Positions 12,438 through 26,100 are shown, counted from the first letter of the stretch. The stretch is 64,000 nucleotides of DNA from Nymphaea colorata (GCF_008831285.2 NC_045147.1:13680854-13744853); one strand, 5' to 3'. Translations and numbers: made by a program. The notes: generated by a model from the letters alone, not told the origin.

Positions 12438-15400
12438 TCAATGTGGTTTCGACGACTCCCATCTATTGTTCACGTACAATTCAGCTAATGCAGTATGCAG
12501 AGCCGCACCGATGGGAAGAACCCCTTCATCAAGAAAGAAATATGGGGAGTGCAAATGGTGAACAGAGCCTGATGCTTCATTTCTGATACCAATGTTCAGC
12601 ATTACACCGGGGATGAACTGCTGATAGAAGGAGAAGTCGTCACTGGCCAAAATTTTCTGCCCAAGCTTCACATTTTCTGCACCAAGCAAGAGTACTCCAA
12701 CGCTCTGAACATGACGGTGCAGATCATGGTCGTTTACAACAGCAGGGTAGAGAGTGTACCCTCCCGCGGTCATACTTATGGTCGCATGGCACCTGTGAGC
12801 GGCAGCCTGTGTCTCAATTACCTGCAACTCAGATACTTTCACATCAATATTGCCAGTTCTTACCGCCTCAGAAATTAACTACTTGTTTTAAAATAATTTA
12901 AATAAATCAGAATCAGTTTTTCTTAGATAACTGTGTATATAATTCACTATTACAATGTTCAGGTATCAAATGCACATTTGAGAACCATGGCTTACATAAA
13001 ACACGCTTTCTTTTAAACCAAAACCAACATTCTCTGACTTTCTAAAAGTTTGTTTTTCCAGTTTCTTGATCAGCTTTTAGATAGAGACAGATTCATGCAA
13101 ATCCAGTACGATTAAGGTTCACGCCAGGTCTTAGAAACCTTTCTCTTTAAGCTACAATTTCTTGTTTCTCACAGCATTCGGAATTTCACACTGGTCTCCC
13201 AGTATCCATGATGGGATCTGCATTCATGTCAATGACTTTTATAAGTTTGAAAATTGACATTAGTTAGAACGGCCTAACTTGTAGCAGAAGAAAACACAAA
13301 GATAATACATGGAAAAACGAGAAATTTAATAAAGTATTGACTATTAAGAATTCGCACCTCGGTGACTCTTTTCCTGAGTTGGTATAGCCCCTGGGTGGAG
13401 AGACTTCGAATGGTTCCTCCAAATGTCATAGTTGAAGGGATGACATTATGTGCCTCACCACCTTTCACAAAAGTTACAGAGAGCACCTTCATTAAAAAAC
13501 CATTTCACCGAAACATCAGCTGTCTTTGTTAGATTAGAAGCTGAACAAATCAAAATAAATGATAATCTGCCAAACAGTGAGCTAAGTTACATGTGATCGA
13601 AGCAAAACTCGGCAAATTACCACGTGACTTGATCTAACTAAGAACGTCATTACTGATCACGCTGTGCCCACATAAGCTGCATAGGGTCAGCATGAAACCT
13701 AACATGCCACAGCAGCAACACAAAGAATCCAGGATATATAATAAAGCCAAATTAATGTGCACACGGAACAACATATCCATGAAATGGGTGGTAGCTAGGT
13801 TCCGTTCGATTGGCCGGAAGATCTTAACATGACTTGAATTGTAATAGCTTGAGATTTGAAATAAGCAGAGTGACACATGATGGTTTCATCTCCAATTGGA
13901 ACCTAATGCATCTATGACAATGTACTGACTCTTCTATAAATGGCTTCAGACATTATTAAATGAGCACAATGAACAGGTTTACTAGTCTATGGCGTTTAGC
14001 TTAAGTGGATGATAGCATGACCAAGAGTCAACATTGAAGAAGAATTTTACGTTACGTTCTTGAGACTAAGAACACCATCTGTTCATTAGTTGAAAACTAC
14101 CATCAAGCTTTCGCATCTGGGCAACCTTCTTGAGATTAATTCCTATCCTTATGAACAAGATCATGATAAACTGCACTACCATATGAACTGTGCATGGAAA
14201 ACACCATACGTCAAAGGTACAGTTATTGGCGGCATCCCGCCTGGCCACCGGCAACCCATCTCAACATAACGTAGTGTTGTTGATATAGAATGCCATCTCC
14301 ATCCTTTAACCACCAAGATCAATAACAAGATGAAACAGGACAGGAACTCTTGAAGAACACAGAAAACATGGATGAAGGTTTTACATGTACGTACCTGACT
14401 ACCAAACGGATCCGTTTCACGAGAAATGAGGTGCTGCAGAGCCAAAATTGCAAATGCAGTAGCAATGACGGGATCCCTGCTCAAGTGGGGAACCGTTGCA
14501 TGGCCACCTTCCCCTTTAATCTCAGCTTGAAAACCACAAGCAGCAGCCATGGACTCTCCCGGCGTTGACGCGATCGTCCCCGTCGGCATCCTCGGATCCA
14601 CATGCATCCCGAAAATCGCCTCGGCGTCCCCGAGGGCGCCATCTTCCACCATGCGAAGCGCGCCCTCCCCACCTTCTTCTGCTGGCTGAAACAGCAGCCT
14701 CACCGTCCCCTTGACCAGAGAAGAGAAGGCAAAATCCATTTTTCAGGAACAAGAAAACGAAAGAACGTGGTTTGAGTAAAAGCTAGCAGCCAGGAAACTC
14801 CAACGACGAGTTGGGAGATTTGGGGCATGGATTAAAAACGAATAGAATCGTGAACACAAGGGGGAGGTCAGGATCGACCTTGAGACGATCTCGCCGTTCG
14901 TTGAGCAGCTTCGCGGCGCCAAGAAGCATGGCCGTGTGCGCGTCGTGGCCGCAGGCGTGCATCTTCCCTTCCACTCGGCTCTTGTGCTCCCACTCCACCA
15001 TTTCCTGAGGAAGACAAAGAATTCAATCATACAATTCACTGCATTCATGAGGTTGGGGAATCGTTCCGTTCATCTTTTTCGGATCAACAGAGACCAGTCG
15101 AGAGAACACGGCATCTCGTGTCGCTCTTTAGGAAACCCAACGAATCAAAGACAAGTTGCGCAGATGCCGCTTGTTCAGAAAAGGAAAAACAAGCTTGGAG
15201 CCACCACAATAGAAAGAAGCCACAATGGTCGAAAGCTCAGGCTGACAGTATCTTGTCCACCATGAAATTAAAAGCTCAGGTTGGTGGGAAACTTTAAGGC
15301 TTGTCCTGGGAACTTATCAACTTCCATGATCCTCAACCTCTTACAAGAACTGTTCCTTTTTCCTACTAAACATATATATCGTGACTGTAATTTGGTTTTG

Positions 15401-16885
15401 GATAGTAACTAACAAGCGGTAAATGTCGGACAGCAAGTAAGAAAATGAAAGGAAGGGTTTACATATAATCATTTAAGATTTGAAAATTATTACAACTGCA
15501 CGAGTTTATTAAGTAATGTTCTATCAAAATAGGCAGAAAATGTTAAATATACTTAAAAGAGATTATTCTATCCTTAGTAAAAATATTATTTAAAGAGAAA
15601 ATTCATAAACTACAATCTTTCAGGTTGGTTTCTCAGTATTCTGTTCCTCTCCATGCCCTTTGTCCTTCCAAGATAATATTATACTTCAATACAAAAGAGA
15701 AAGGGGAAAATTGTGTGGAGCCTGAAAAGAGGAATTGCTTATTCTGTTTTCTCTTTTTGCCAAAGCATTTTTATTTAATGTAAAAGTCTTTCAAACATAT
15801 TTTAACATTTTCATGGAGTATGGCGTATACTGTTTTTAATATGTCTTAATATTTTTCATCAAGGCGATGATAGTTTTATAAATATAAAAGTTATTTGTAA
15901 CTTTGTATAAACATGTTCACAGCTAAACGGCTTTTCGTAAACATGTTACCTATCGAATGAACAACTTTTCTAGATCCACTTAGTTTCATCATGTTTGTTA
16001 CTTTATTTATCCACGAGTCTCAAAACCAGAAACTTAGTTTATATCCTTCTCAAATCCTCCATTACGTGACTCCAAGTGCATGAACCATTACGAGGCATCT
16101 TCTCATCCTCGGCTTGCTGGCAAACGTGCCGTCGGGATTCCAACATTCCACTCTCCGAAATTTTATTCATTTCCGAGAAAAATCTGGAGATCGAGATTCG
16201 CAACCACGCGCGGCAAACACTGAGGAATGAATTTTATCTTTTATAAATTCGCAGAGAAGGGAAAAGAAATCCCGGGCTGGTGGTTCGAGCCGCAGCCTTT
16301 CCCTACATTCCATGTGAACAGTCCACTTCACGCGTCTCCCCAAGAGAAACTTTTTTCCGCCAAAAAGTCGCGCACAGCAGCCTTTCTCAGGAGAAAAGCG
16401 AGCTCCTTTCTCGAGAAAAAGTTTTCCCATCCATCACTTTCCAATTCTTTTCCACTGAAACGAGCTGCGTCCGTATGCCAGAAGAGAGAGAGAGAGCGAG
16501 AGGGAGAGATTACCTGCAGGGGAAGAGCATCGATGTCCGCCCGGAGAGCGACGACGGGGGGCTCGCCGGAACCGATGAGGGCGACGACGCCGGTCGTCGC
16601 CAGCGGGTATTCATACGGGACGCCGATGCGGTCGAGCTCCTCCCGGATGAGCGCGCTCGTGTTGTGCTCCTCGTATCGCGTCTCGGGGTTCTCGTGGAGC
16701 CGTCTCCTGAGGGCCACCAGCCACCCGCTCTCCATGAAGGCCGAGCTCATCAGCTCCCTCGAGTAGGAGGAAGAGTCTCCGCGGGGGAAGGCATCGGACT
16801 CCGCCGGAAAGAGCACGGTACCGGCAGAAACCAGAGACGCGAAGAGGACGACGGCAACGAGGAAGAGGAAAGAAGAGGGCGCCAT
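12438..16885 (-). CDS. IAA-amino acid hydrolase, ILR1-like (peptidase family M20D)
   Basis: Exons on the minus strand: 16885-16514, 15004-14879, 14709-14395, 13486-13358, 12821-12438, all joined in phase 0 for 441 aa, the usual ILR1/ILL length. The enzyme splits amide-linked indole-3-acetic acid conjugates and so releases free auxin, normally in the ER lumen. A hydrophobic N-terminus (about residues 4-21) looks like a signal peptide. Candidate metal-site residues are Cys142 and His144 in HACGHDAH, Glu177/Glu178 in PAEEGG, His202 in GMHVDP and His405 in HHLHSPYF. The family signatures [14 protein letters not shown] and GGHATVPH are also intact and span the exon borders correctly. The C-terminus is ...WESSKPH, with no HDEL/KDEL-type ER retention signal, unlike many family members. 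Intron 1 is long (1509 bp), and its beginning stays open for 61 codons after the donor. Substrate preference (Ala, Leu, Asp or jasmonate conjugates) cannot be read from the sequence. Confidence 0.94.
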
Positions 16886-16942
16886 GTAACGAAAAAGGCC
16901 GCCGCGGGTTCGTTTCTTTACGTAGGAACGAGAAGCGGTCCA

Positions 16943-16950
16943 AATATAGA
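16943..16950 (-). promoter_or_regulatory. TATA-like element of the ILR1-like gene
   Basis: On the minus strand the sequence reads TCTATATT about 58-65 bp upstream of the ATG at 16885. This would give a short leader. It is the only TATA-like sequence close to the start and is inferred from position. Confidence 0.45.
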
Positions 16951-16953
16951 GGC

Positions 16954-18224
16954 GTTAACGGGTCGGGTCCCCTTCTATCTTTCAGGTCCGAACCGTGCTC
17001 ATAAATTTAAGGAAATCTCATGGAGGTGACATTCTTTTTCTACTAATGTCAGAAAGCCCAGCATTGCCATTTTTAATGTCAAATGGTAATTTCCTTCCTT
17101 ATGAAAGGTTTGAAATGTCAAGAGTCATGGCATCACTTCTTCCTATGAGAGCTCAGAATCACTTCAGCTTAAAGCCAAAGGGGACGAAAAGTTGCAATGA
17201 GTGTGGACCAGAGCTGTTTTACGAGGGGGCGTGTATCAAAATATTCAGCAAGATGAGGTAGCCCTTCGAATTACGAGCAAAAGAGAGGTCCTGGTTTCTT
17301 TGTTTTGTTTATTTTAAATTGCAGTTGTTGGTGAGGTCGATAACCTGACGAGACGAATCTTGTGGTCAGGTTTGAACTGAGATATGGGGAAATTTTAATT
17401 GAGAGAAAAGTTGCTTGAAAGGGACTTCACCTGTGGAGCTCCCGCAAACACCTTTATTCCAACCTACGCCTACTACTCTATCTTATTCACCTCCTAAGCT
17501 TCCAACTCAGCCTACTCTATCTTATTTGAGCATTATGTATGAAATATTTGTTTAAAAATAAATTTTGATTCGAATCGGTGTGTCTAACTGAATATTTATC
17601 TATATCTGAATTTGATTTCTTACTTGACTATTAAATTTTTTTTCTATATCTAATTTTTTTGAAACCCGATATATTATCATCCCAACACATAGCGCCCTAA
17701 AGCCCCCGATTGTTGTTTTGACTTTGGAAATTGCTGGGCCCAACTTTTTCTTAGCGGTTCCTTCGAATACATGTCTAAATGTTTATTAAATGAAAGTTTT
17801 GGAGTTGCGAAGCTTTGAAAATTGAAATCGGCGATGAAAAAGAACAACTCTAACACGCGATAAGCTTTTAGTTTTAGGCCTCGATGATCGTGTGGAAATG
17901 AACCCATGAAATGCATTATAAAAAGGGTGTCAAGTGTTTCACCATTTTACATATGGCATTTTTGATAACTTTAAATTTCTCTCAAAATATAATATTCATA
18001 TTTTATTGGCCGGGAATGGGCAATAGGTTTGGCATGGTACCCCATAAAATCTGTGTCCGGCCTTTGCCTAATGTCCATTATTAATATTTTATTGTGTCAC
18101 TCTTGCATTTTTTTTTCTTTTTTTTGCAATTATGTCTCTCTTTAACCGGTAATTACTTTGTATGTTAATTTTTTTTGCTATTTATTTATTTTTACTTTAG
18201 TTACTGGTTGAGTCTTTATCTAAG
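16954..18224. other. Intergenic stretch upstream of the ILR1-like gene
   Basis: No supported gene. About 17560-17690 has the 'gattcgaatc/atatctgaatttgat' composition of the TAGGGATGTCAA family and may be a decayed copy, but neither terminus is intact. Confidence 0.4.
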
Positions 18225-19115
18225 TAGGGCTGCACAACCAGTCTCGAGCTCTAACTCGTTTATAAACGAGCTGAGCTCGAGTTTAAACTTATACTCTAAA
18301 CATTAAGCGAGTTGAGTTCAAGTTGTAAGAACTTAACTCGCAGCTCGAATCAATTACTAAAAATTGTTTCACTTAATTATATGAACCAGTTCACCGAGCC
18401 ACCAAAACCGATTCACCGATTTAGGTTAAACTTTTTGAAGCTCCATCGATACACATCTAGGGCTTTTTTCGCAGGTGGATATTGAGACGGAGGTCGCAGC
18501 ATACAAAAGAAGAGGAGGACGTTCAACAAGTTCAGTTTCAGGAGAGTTGATCTGGATGCCCTCCTTGACATGCCCACTGAGGAGCCTGTCAAACTCTTTC
18601 ATGCCCGGGCTTGAAGACGGTGTGTCTCTCTCGAGCTCGGCTTTCCATCCTCCTCTCTCTTGCTCTCTTTTATATTGTTTTTTTTTATCTTTTTAACGAA
18701 TGTGTAGGTTCCAGAGAGGTTTGAGAGAGGTTTGAAGAGGAAGCCGATGGCATTGATCAAGAAACTACACAAAGTGGTAATCAAACTCTTCCTTAAATTT
18801 CATTTATTTGAGAAACATCCTCCTGGTTGCGTTTGAATTGGTGCTTGGGCACATAATTAGTTTTCACGGTGGATTTTGTTTCCTTGCATTTTGCCCTTTT
18901 AGTTGTACCATGGAATTTGCTTTGGTGTCGTAAATGAGTTAAAGGGGTTGAGTTGACATAAAAAAGTTTAAAAAAACAAGACACAAACGAGCTAAGCTAG
19001 TTAAGCCAGTCGAGAGCTCGAGCTTGTGTCAGTTTGCTTGACTTGAGTTTGAGTCGAGTTCGAGCTCGAGCTCTTTGACCAGAGTCGAGCTCGTCTCGGC
19101 TCGTGTGCAGCGTCA
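18225..19115. mobile_element. hAT-like termini enclosing a captured RPS15 fragment
   Basis: The left border TAGGGCTGCACAACCAG continues into ctcgagctctaactcg units. The right border is ...gagctcgtctcggctcg followed by TGTGCAGCGTCA, the complement of TGACGCTGCACA, so GCTGCACA is shared as an inverted terminus. Both borders have the gagctcga composition of the MITE at 8526-8693. The 300 bp core is a piece of the RPS15 gene (see that entry). Flanking octamers tatctaag and gtcaaacc do not match, so either the target duplication has decayed or one border is not the original end. A gene-carrying hAT element is therefore likely but not proven. Confidence 0.5.
18475..18776 (+). pseudogene. RPS15: Decayed RPS15 (40S ribosomal protein S15, uS19) gene fragment
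   Basis: After an acceptor-like tttttcgcag, the sequence reads through the N-terminal third of plant S15: [19 protein letters not shown], then [14 protein letters not shown], an intron (18620-18707, GTGTGTC...TGTGTAG), and FQRGL plus KRKPMALIKKL, ending at a donor-like GTAATC. Breaks are clear: a frameshift near 18505-18515, an in-frame TGA where an Arg codon is expected (18611-18613), and an 11 bp tandem duplication (agagaggtttg) just after the intron. The rest of the S15 coding sequence is absent. Because an intron is retained, this is a DNA-level copy, not a reverse-transcribed one. It is flanked by hAT-like termini, which suggests transposon capture. Confidence 0.85.
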
Positions 19116-22100
19116 GTCAAACCGGTGAGGAGAGCGTCTCATTTTCTTTACTTTATCTATGGGGGTTGGCTTAACAGTCAGGTGTGAAAACTAGTAGGTG
19201 GTTGGTTCATATCTCAAATTCTCATGGTATCAACCTTCCATTATGTAAAAGGGCGGAGGCGACAGCCTAAAGCACAAAAAAACAGAATTTGTACCCTAAA
19301 AAGATAAAAGTTTAGGTGAAGGCTTCGACCTTTTGTTTGTCAATGGAAAACTCCACTCACCCAAAAATAAAGGTGTTAAAGAAGATAGAAAAGCCAGGAG
19401 TTCTTTTTAAAGTTTTTATCAAAAATTTTTAATCCGCGCCACCATTTTCTAAATTTTTCCACGAATATTGTAAGGGGGTTTTCACCCTTTGTTTTGCAAG
19501 CGTCTGAATTTGGAGTTTTAGAAACTCTGAAACGAGACTCCTTATATGACGAAAACTCTTCTTAACACATTTCTCTTAAAGTTTCATAAATTTCTGAAAA
19601 AACGTGGCGTCGCCTACACCATGTTTTCTAGGCTCTAAAGGTTCTGACTTATACCAAATGCTCGACTTGTAGAAACTGAAATCTCATGAGAAAGAACCAT
19701 AGAAAAACCGTATAACTTAGGATAATGATTTCCTGCAGAAATTTTATTAATCTTACATAAATGCGGACAAAGATTTAGAATTGGATCTAATTGGAATCGT
19801 TCTACTAGATCACTTGGAATTACACTTACAACTGCCTAATTATAAATTGGATTGAGTCAACGGTCTCTGATTATGTTGCTTAAGTGTATATACGTGGTTA
19901 GCGGCCACAAAGTTGGATCAGGATCCATATTAAAGTAGATCTTTTGACTATTTTGCAAACTAGATTTTAATATGATTTCAAATCAGTTGTACCTTTGTTA
20001 ATCTGGATCTTTGTTGGTCTCATTTATGTTTTCTTTGAAAACTGATTTTGGAAAAGAAGTTCTAAAATAAATTAATCTGAATGTATTAGAACGATATCTT
20101 GCCCAGGTCCAAACACATTAATCCAGCTTTCTACTCCTTTCAGTTTCAATACTCTTTAAATGATCAATTATCAAGATTTCTGAAGTTCAAAAAGTTTTGG
20201 ACTAAGACTGGTTCCATTTAAACATAAAGTGTTTTCGATAATTAACTTTTGGTTCAGATTTAATACCTTTCACAGGTTTAACCGAAAAAACCAATAATTT
20301 GCTTCAAATTAGAAATAATTTTTTTTATTGTTAAATGTGGTTTTATGGGTTATTTGCTATTGAATTGATATTGAAAGAATTTTAATTCGAAACTGACTTT
20401 GTTCTGAACTTTACTTGTTTTTTTTATAAAATACATATTTTGTTGTTGCAATTGAATTTGAAATAGATCCAATTGGTTCAAAATGATGAAAATGAATTTC
20501 AACATGTGTTCAACCTGTTCAGCAATTTTGTCTACATTTTAGTAGTAGTGAATGCATTTGGATTGGGATCCAACCTGCACTCAAATAGACATTTGGGTTG
20601 TTGTTAATGGAACTAGATTGTTTTGAAACAACCTTTTTTGTTTGTGAAAGAGATCTGAATCTAAATCTGATTTATTTTAGAAAAATACATATATTTCATA
20701 TATCTTTGTTATTATAATTAGATTTGATTCAAAAATGTCTCTAAATTTAGCTTGACCTAGTTAGCTAAACACACACAAGTTCAAACTCAATTTATTGTGA
20801 TTGGATCCGATTTAAATTGGATGTGTTCATTCTCATATCCAATTTATGGACGTTCGTGTGTTCAACACTTTTCATATGAATGAAAGAAAAAGTGAATGGA
20901 AGTTTTTGACTTCCCCAATTTCAATTGGATCCAAATCCCCTCATCTTTATTTGGAACCTTATAACCATTTCATTAATAAGCCGATCCATATTTCTTTACT
21001 AGATTCTACCCAAGGACTCAAAGTGGATTCATAATTGAATCCATCTGAATCTCAACTTTGGATTTCTGTCGGTTCAAGTCCACAATAACTTGTTTAAGTA
21101 ACGAAGATATCCAAAGATCTAACTTGGGGTCGGTTCGAATGCAGATTTGAGAAAGCAGATCTAGATCCATTTCAATGCAAAGATGAAACTTAAAAAGTGA
21201 AAAGCAAAACATCCGGCATGCGGGTCCTCTAGTCTATGCTAGGAGGAAAACGTCCCTTCTTTTTAGGTACTCTAGTGGATTAGATGCCCATGTCCTGACC
21301 CATGTCTGATTAAAGTAGCCATATAAAGTGAGATCAATAACTTTTGACCCATACCCAGTATCGGGACCAAATGGCCAACTTTGATGCTTGTCCGAGAACC
21401 AGCCTCCTCGGCTGCAATGGTGATGGTTTCCGTAATTGTAATTAGCATAGCTAGTCGGATTAGTGGAACAGTAACAAAAACCCGGTCATCTGTGGATGTT
21501 GAGTTGAAGGGATTGAGCAACTGCAAGTTCACTCAGGTTAACACTGTGCCTTCTAGAGGTTAACACTGTGCCCTCTAGACAGAGAGAAGAGAACGTGACA
21601 CCTTCCATGCATGTTGAGTTGAAGGGTGTTGAGCTGCATGGACTTAAGCAGAGGTTCACGATAACATGAAATCAAGGACTAGCCTTCCATGCTAACGGGA
21701 ATCAAAATCAAGGGCTGGCCTTCCATCAAGTCTAACCAGCAACGCGGAACCCATTCCATTGGAGTTCTTGTAAAGCCCTACAATCCACCGTCCAAATTAG
21801 ATACAAAAGTTTCAATGCTCGTCCTGATCTCACCAGAACAGAGCTTCAAGATCTTAGGTGCCACTTTTAGCTATTGGTAACCTTTTCCAACTTATGTCCT
21901 GCTCCCTACGCAGGTGTGCTATTTTCGTAGCATTTTTCACTGGTTATAGGAGCAGTCGGTATTTTTTTTTTTTTACCAGTCTGAAGTAAATGTCGTTCTA
22001 TAAACATTTTTTCATTCTTTTTTTTTTTTTGGGTAAAAGTAAAACTTACCATGTGGACTTCGTTTTCGTATCTAAAACATTACTAATTTAGAAAAGTGCA

Positions 22101-23140
22101 AATACTTTTTAAGGGGTAAACAAGATTGCATAATGACAGTTGAAAGATCCAACATAATAAAAAATATGATCCTTGTACATATCTTCATAGTTTTAAAAGT
22201 AAAAAGGTACACTTACGCGTATCAGTTTGAAAAAGAACTTAGCGACTTCCTAAGCAGTGAATTTCTTTCTTTGAGAGAAGTCGGTATTCAAGGAAAGGGA
22301 GCTTCTCAGCTAAATAAAAAGTGTTTGATACTTTGTTTCATGGCTACTTCATTTTTGGTGATGTAATCTCCGTTTTTGGAAACATAAAAAAAAAAATCAA
22401 CTTACAAGCTGCAACTGTTCATATCATTAATTTTAAGACACGATTGTCTCTTAGTTCAAAAATTTTACACATTGGGAACAACACCTTGTGCAGACAATTT
22501 CGCAAAAAATGCACTCGTGACGAAGACACTCTACTGATGTCATTTGTAGGTAACGGCTGCAACAGGTGGCACAGCTGATGCACAAACTTATACTCCGATG
22601 GTTTTCACAAATCTTGTGCATCCCCTCAGCTTGTTATATTTTGTTAACAATGGGCAGTTAGTCCACGTAGTTCTAGAAAATGGCCTTTAGTATGAGATAT
22701 CAATATAGTCTTACTCATGCATTACAAGCCATGGAGTAGAAACACATTGACCTACTCCACATTGACATGGTTAAGACTCCTTCAAAAATCAAAAACAAGA
22801 GAATGGAAGCTTGAATGGTGATTCAATTGAACAGAAGCATAGAGAGAGAGAGAGAGAGAGAGAGAGCGAATGACCTACATACAAGTCGTCACTTACTTAG
22901 TATTGTCACTATGTACATCAAGCACTACATCTGTACTGATTTGAAGTTTAGAGACCCATTTCCAAAGGAGAAAAGCTGAAAACAAATTTACTAACAGAAT
23001 AAGGTAAGCTAGCTACAAGACTTGCAAGTCAGCTTCAGTGCTATAGAGTATAGATATTATGTACAACAAAACACTCATATTCAACCTCAGACCTTCCTAT
23101 GGAGGGTACAAAACAAAGTAGATGTGTGCTTGGTAGTCAT
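19116..23140. other. Intergenic stretch rich in decayed repeats
   Basis: No gene supported. A tRNA-like relic on the plus strand is visible at about 19165-19235 (A-box-like TTGGCTTAACAG, B-box-like GGTTCATATC). From about 19740 to 21200 the sequence is dominated by repeated gatctgaatct/aattggatcc words, the composition of an old transposon, but no coding domain or terminus is recognisable. At 21541-21577 taacactgtgcc(t/c)tctaga is repeated. A (GA)n run lies at 22841-22866. The final 150 bp are probably the NAC gene 3' untranslated region. Confidence 0.5.
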
Positions 23141-26100
23141 TCATGCCGCCTTTATAAACAGCGCAGTTCTGGAGAATCGCCATATCACTGGAAGTACGAC
23201 GAACAATATCGAAATTACAGCCACTCGGAAGCTAAGCAACCTGGGCTTGCGGGAAGCATGTTGCAGCTTCACATTGACACTGTTTTCCGCAGAAGATGTT
23301 GAACTAGTTTCAGAACACTCCGCGCTTCTTTTCATCCCCTCATCTAGAAAACATGGGGCCACTGGAGCAGCTAGCCGCAAGGGAGGGCTCCACAGACGCT
23401 CTTCCTTGGGCATCTTCCGCAGTAAGAAGGTGTTGAGGTGTCGCTGACTGGCGACGTCGCCCGCAGGATTATCAGATACTGCAATAAAAAGGAACAGATT
23501 AGCCCAGAAAGTATCGGCAGTTCACAGTGCATATATATGCAACATCAGCAAGGTTCAAATTTACATTATCCTGTATATCAGCTAACCTGAGCTATAGGAT
23601 AATGACAACAAAGTTCCGAAACTTGATTAATCAAAGGCAACAAAAAAAAAAAAGGAAAATGTTTGCACTTTGATGCTTGCATAATGACATTTACTTAATA
23701 AAGGGAGAGTTTTGTAGGTACCACTTTCAATGGCATCAATTTTAGGTGCACAAAGGCGCGCTATTTTTAACTTTGGCTTGAAGCTTCTACTACGCTTAAG
23801 TTGCTTAAACTTTCGATGAGGATAACTCTGCAACCCATCTCCTTCAGCCTCCTGAAAACAAGTAAGCTAAATGAATGACAACAGAAACTAGACACCAGTA
23901 TATAAAGAAAGGCCAAAACTAAATCCGAAGGCACATACATATTCCTCTTCATGGCCTGTAGATTGGTTGCTGATACTCGTTTGAAGACAGATCCTTCTGG
24001 GAGCGGTGCCCTGAAATGGAAGAACTTGACTTATCGTGTGCGTTGGCTCACGTGTACGTATTTGGATGCCAGTCTCATATGTATCGTCAAATAATTGATG
24101 GTTAGGAGATTCTCCAAAGTGGAAGTCACTGGCATCAAACGTTTCATCCACTGTCCTCATCATGCGAAGCTCATTCCCATGCTCGAAGCTATATCCATCA
24201 AATGGTGCACTAGCATTAAATGAGCGGCAAACACCTAGCTTCGTCAAACAAACATCGTCCAAGGATTCAAATTTTGGCTCGGTAAATAAAGAGGAAGCGT
24301 CTAGGTCTTCATCATGGAAATAAGCTGGTGAATGAAATAAAGGAGAAAAATCTCCAAATTGATCAACCTGCAATCGAAGGCCAAAAAATAGTCATGCCAC
24401 TGATTCCAAGTGAATAGTAGTGTATGGAAACACAATGCACCTTAACCTCGTAAAAACATGCAACGCCCAATTCCAAGAGTTTCTAACTTTTTTTTTTCTT
24501 CTAACAAAGGCATTTATATATGTGAAAGTGGAAGAGAAAATTGGGAAAAAGGTGTTCGCACTTGGGAAGCCCTAAGGATCATTACCCCAAACACCCAGTA
24601 CATACCATATTAATATTATTGCTTGAAAAGGAACCAGATGTGGACTCGTGCATTTGCTCCAAAGCCGGTGAAACATCAATTTGGTCACATTGATTCTCTT
24701 TCACAGACGTAAGAGTTGGTTGTTCAACCTCCTCTGCTTCCGGCTCAAACTTTTCTCTAACAGCGTCAGATGAATCATCAGCCATATCATCATCAGGGAT
24801 AGACTTGCTTGCCGTGGGAGAAAGTCCACTTGGCTCCACGAGATCGCCGTTTGAGTTAACACTATTTTCCTCACCCTTCCTGAAGAGACGACAGAGAACA
24901 AAGGAATCCTGCAATATTTGGCCAGTTTATCATAGAAAAACAAAGTTATAGTCAAAACACATGCAGCAAAATTGAAATTCTGTAGAAGATATTAGCACGG
25001 GGAACAGTTTAAGACTTTAAGTGATCACATTCTCTTCCGAGCCCATTTAGCACTATATTATTTATACTATCAGAACGAATAGGTCCGGGTACCGTAATAC
25101 TTATCTATAAATCGAAAAAGAGAAAATTGCCAGATTACCCATTCCTTCAAAAAATGCTACCTTCCTATCAGTTATATAAAATGCATCTAGAATGTCTATC
25201 CATGATCAATCAAACTTTAATTTACTAGTCCTTCAAGAGTATGATTAACGATTTACCAGAGGGAAAAATTAGAAAAGTCAAGAGAGAAAAATGAGAGAAA
25301 ACTAAATAAAGCTCCCATTCATACAACACAAATGCCAAGTACCAAAAGCAAATAAGAAAAACAAGGGACCATGTCTCAGATAAAGAAGGGCAATCTTTGA
25401 AGAACAGAGAAGAAGAAGAAGAAGAAGAAGAAACAGAAACAGATGCACAGCAAATTACAATTTAATCAACCTACAAGGACTAATGCACCTCCTGAGAAGA
25501 TATCTCGCCTCATAAAGTTGTTTGTAACAGGAGTAAACAAGAGTACGAATCGTAATCCTAGTGGGAAAACATCAACATTTGATCCCCGCCTCTGAAGGCA
25601 GGCAGATATCAAAGCTCCAAGAGAAATAGCATACATACATCAATTGAAATAAAATAAAAAACAAAAAAAAAACTGCCACCCAATTAAGCACTGAAGTACG
25701 AACAGTCCAATTGTTTGATTACGGCAAATTACGAGAAACGGGCTAACCTGCAATCCGTTCAACTCTTCGCACTTAGTGGCACGGTACTCATGCATGACCC
25801 AGTAAGTCCTCGCTCCGGCAGGAGCCCGCCCTCGGTAGAAAACCAGCGTTTTCTTAGTCCCAATCTGCCTCGACTCCGGCTTCTTGGTCCTGATCTTGCG
25901 ATCCTTCCCCGTGGCCTTCCAGTACCCGGCCTCAGTCGCCCGATTCGACCTTTGGCCGTTTGGGTACTTCCGATCACGGGGGCAGAAGAAGAACCACTCG
26001 GGGTCGTCAGACGAAATCAGCGACTTCTCTGCGGCACGTCAAACCAAAAGAACTCAAAACCAATAGAATTCCCCAGTTCCCCAAATCGCGTCAAGAAACT

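Noticed and set aside
16280-17029. 249-codon plus-strand frame
   Set aside because: Antisense to exon 1 of the ILR1-like gene, which is well supported by splicing, motifs and length. Composition only.
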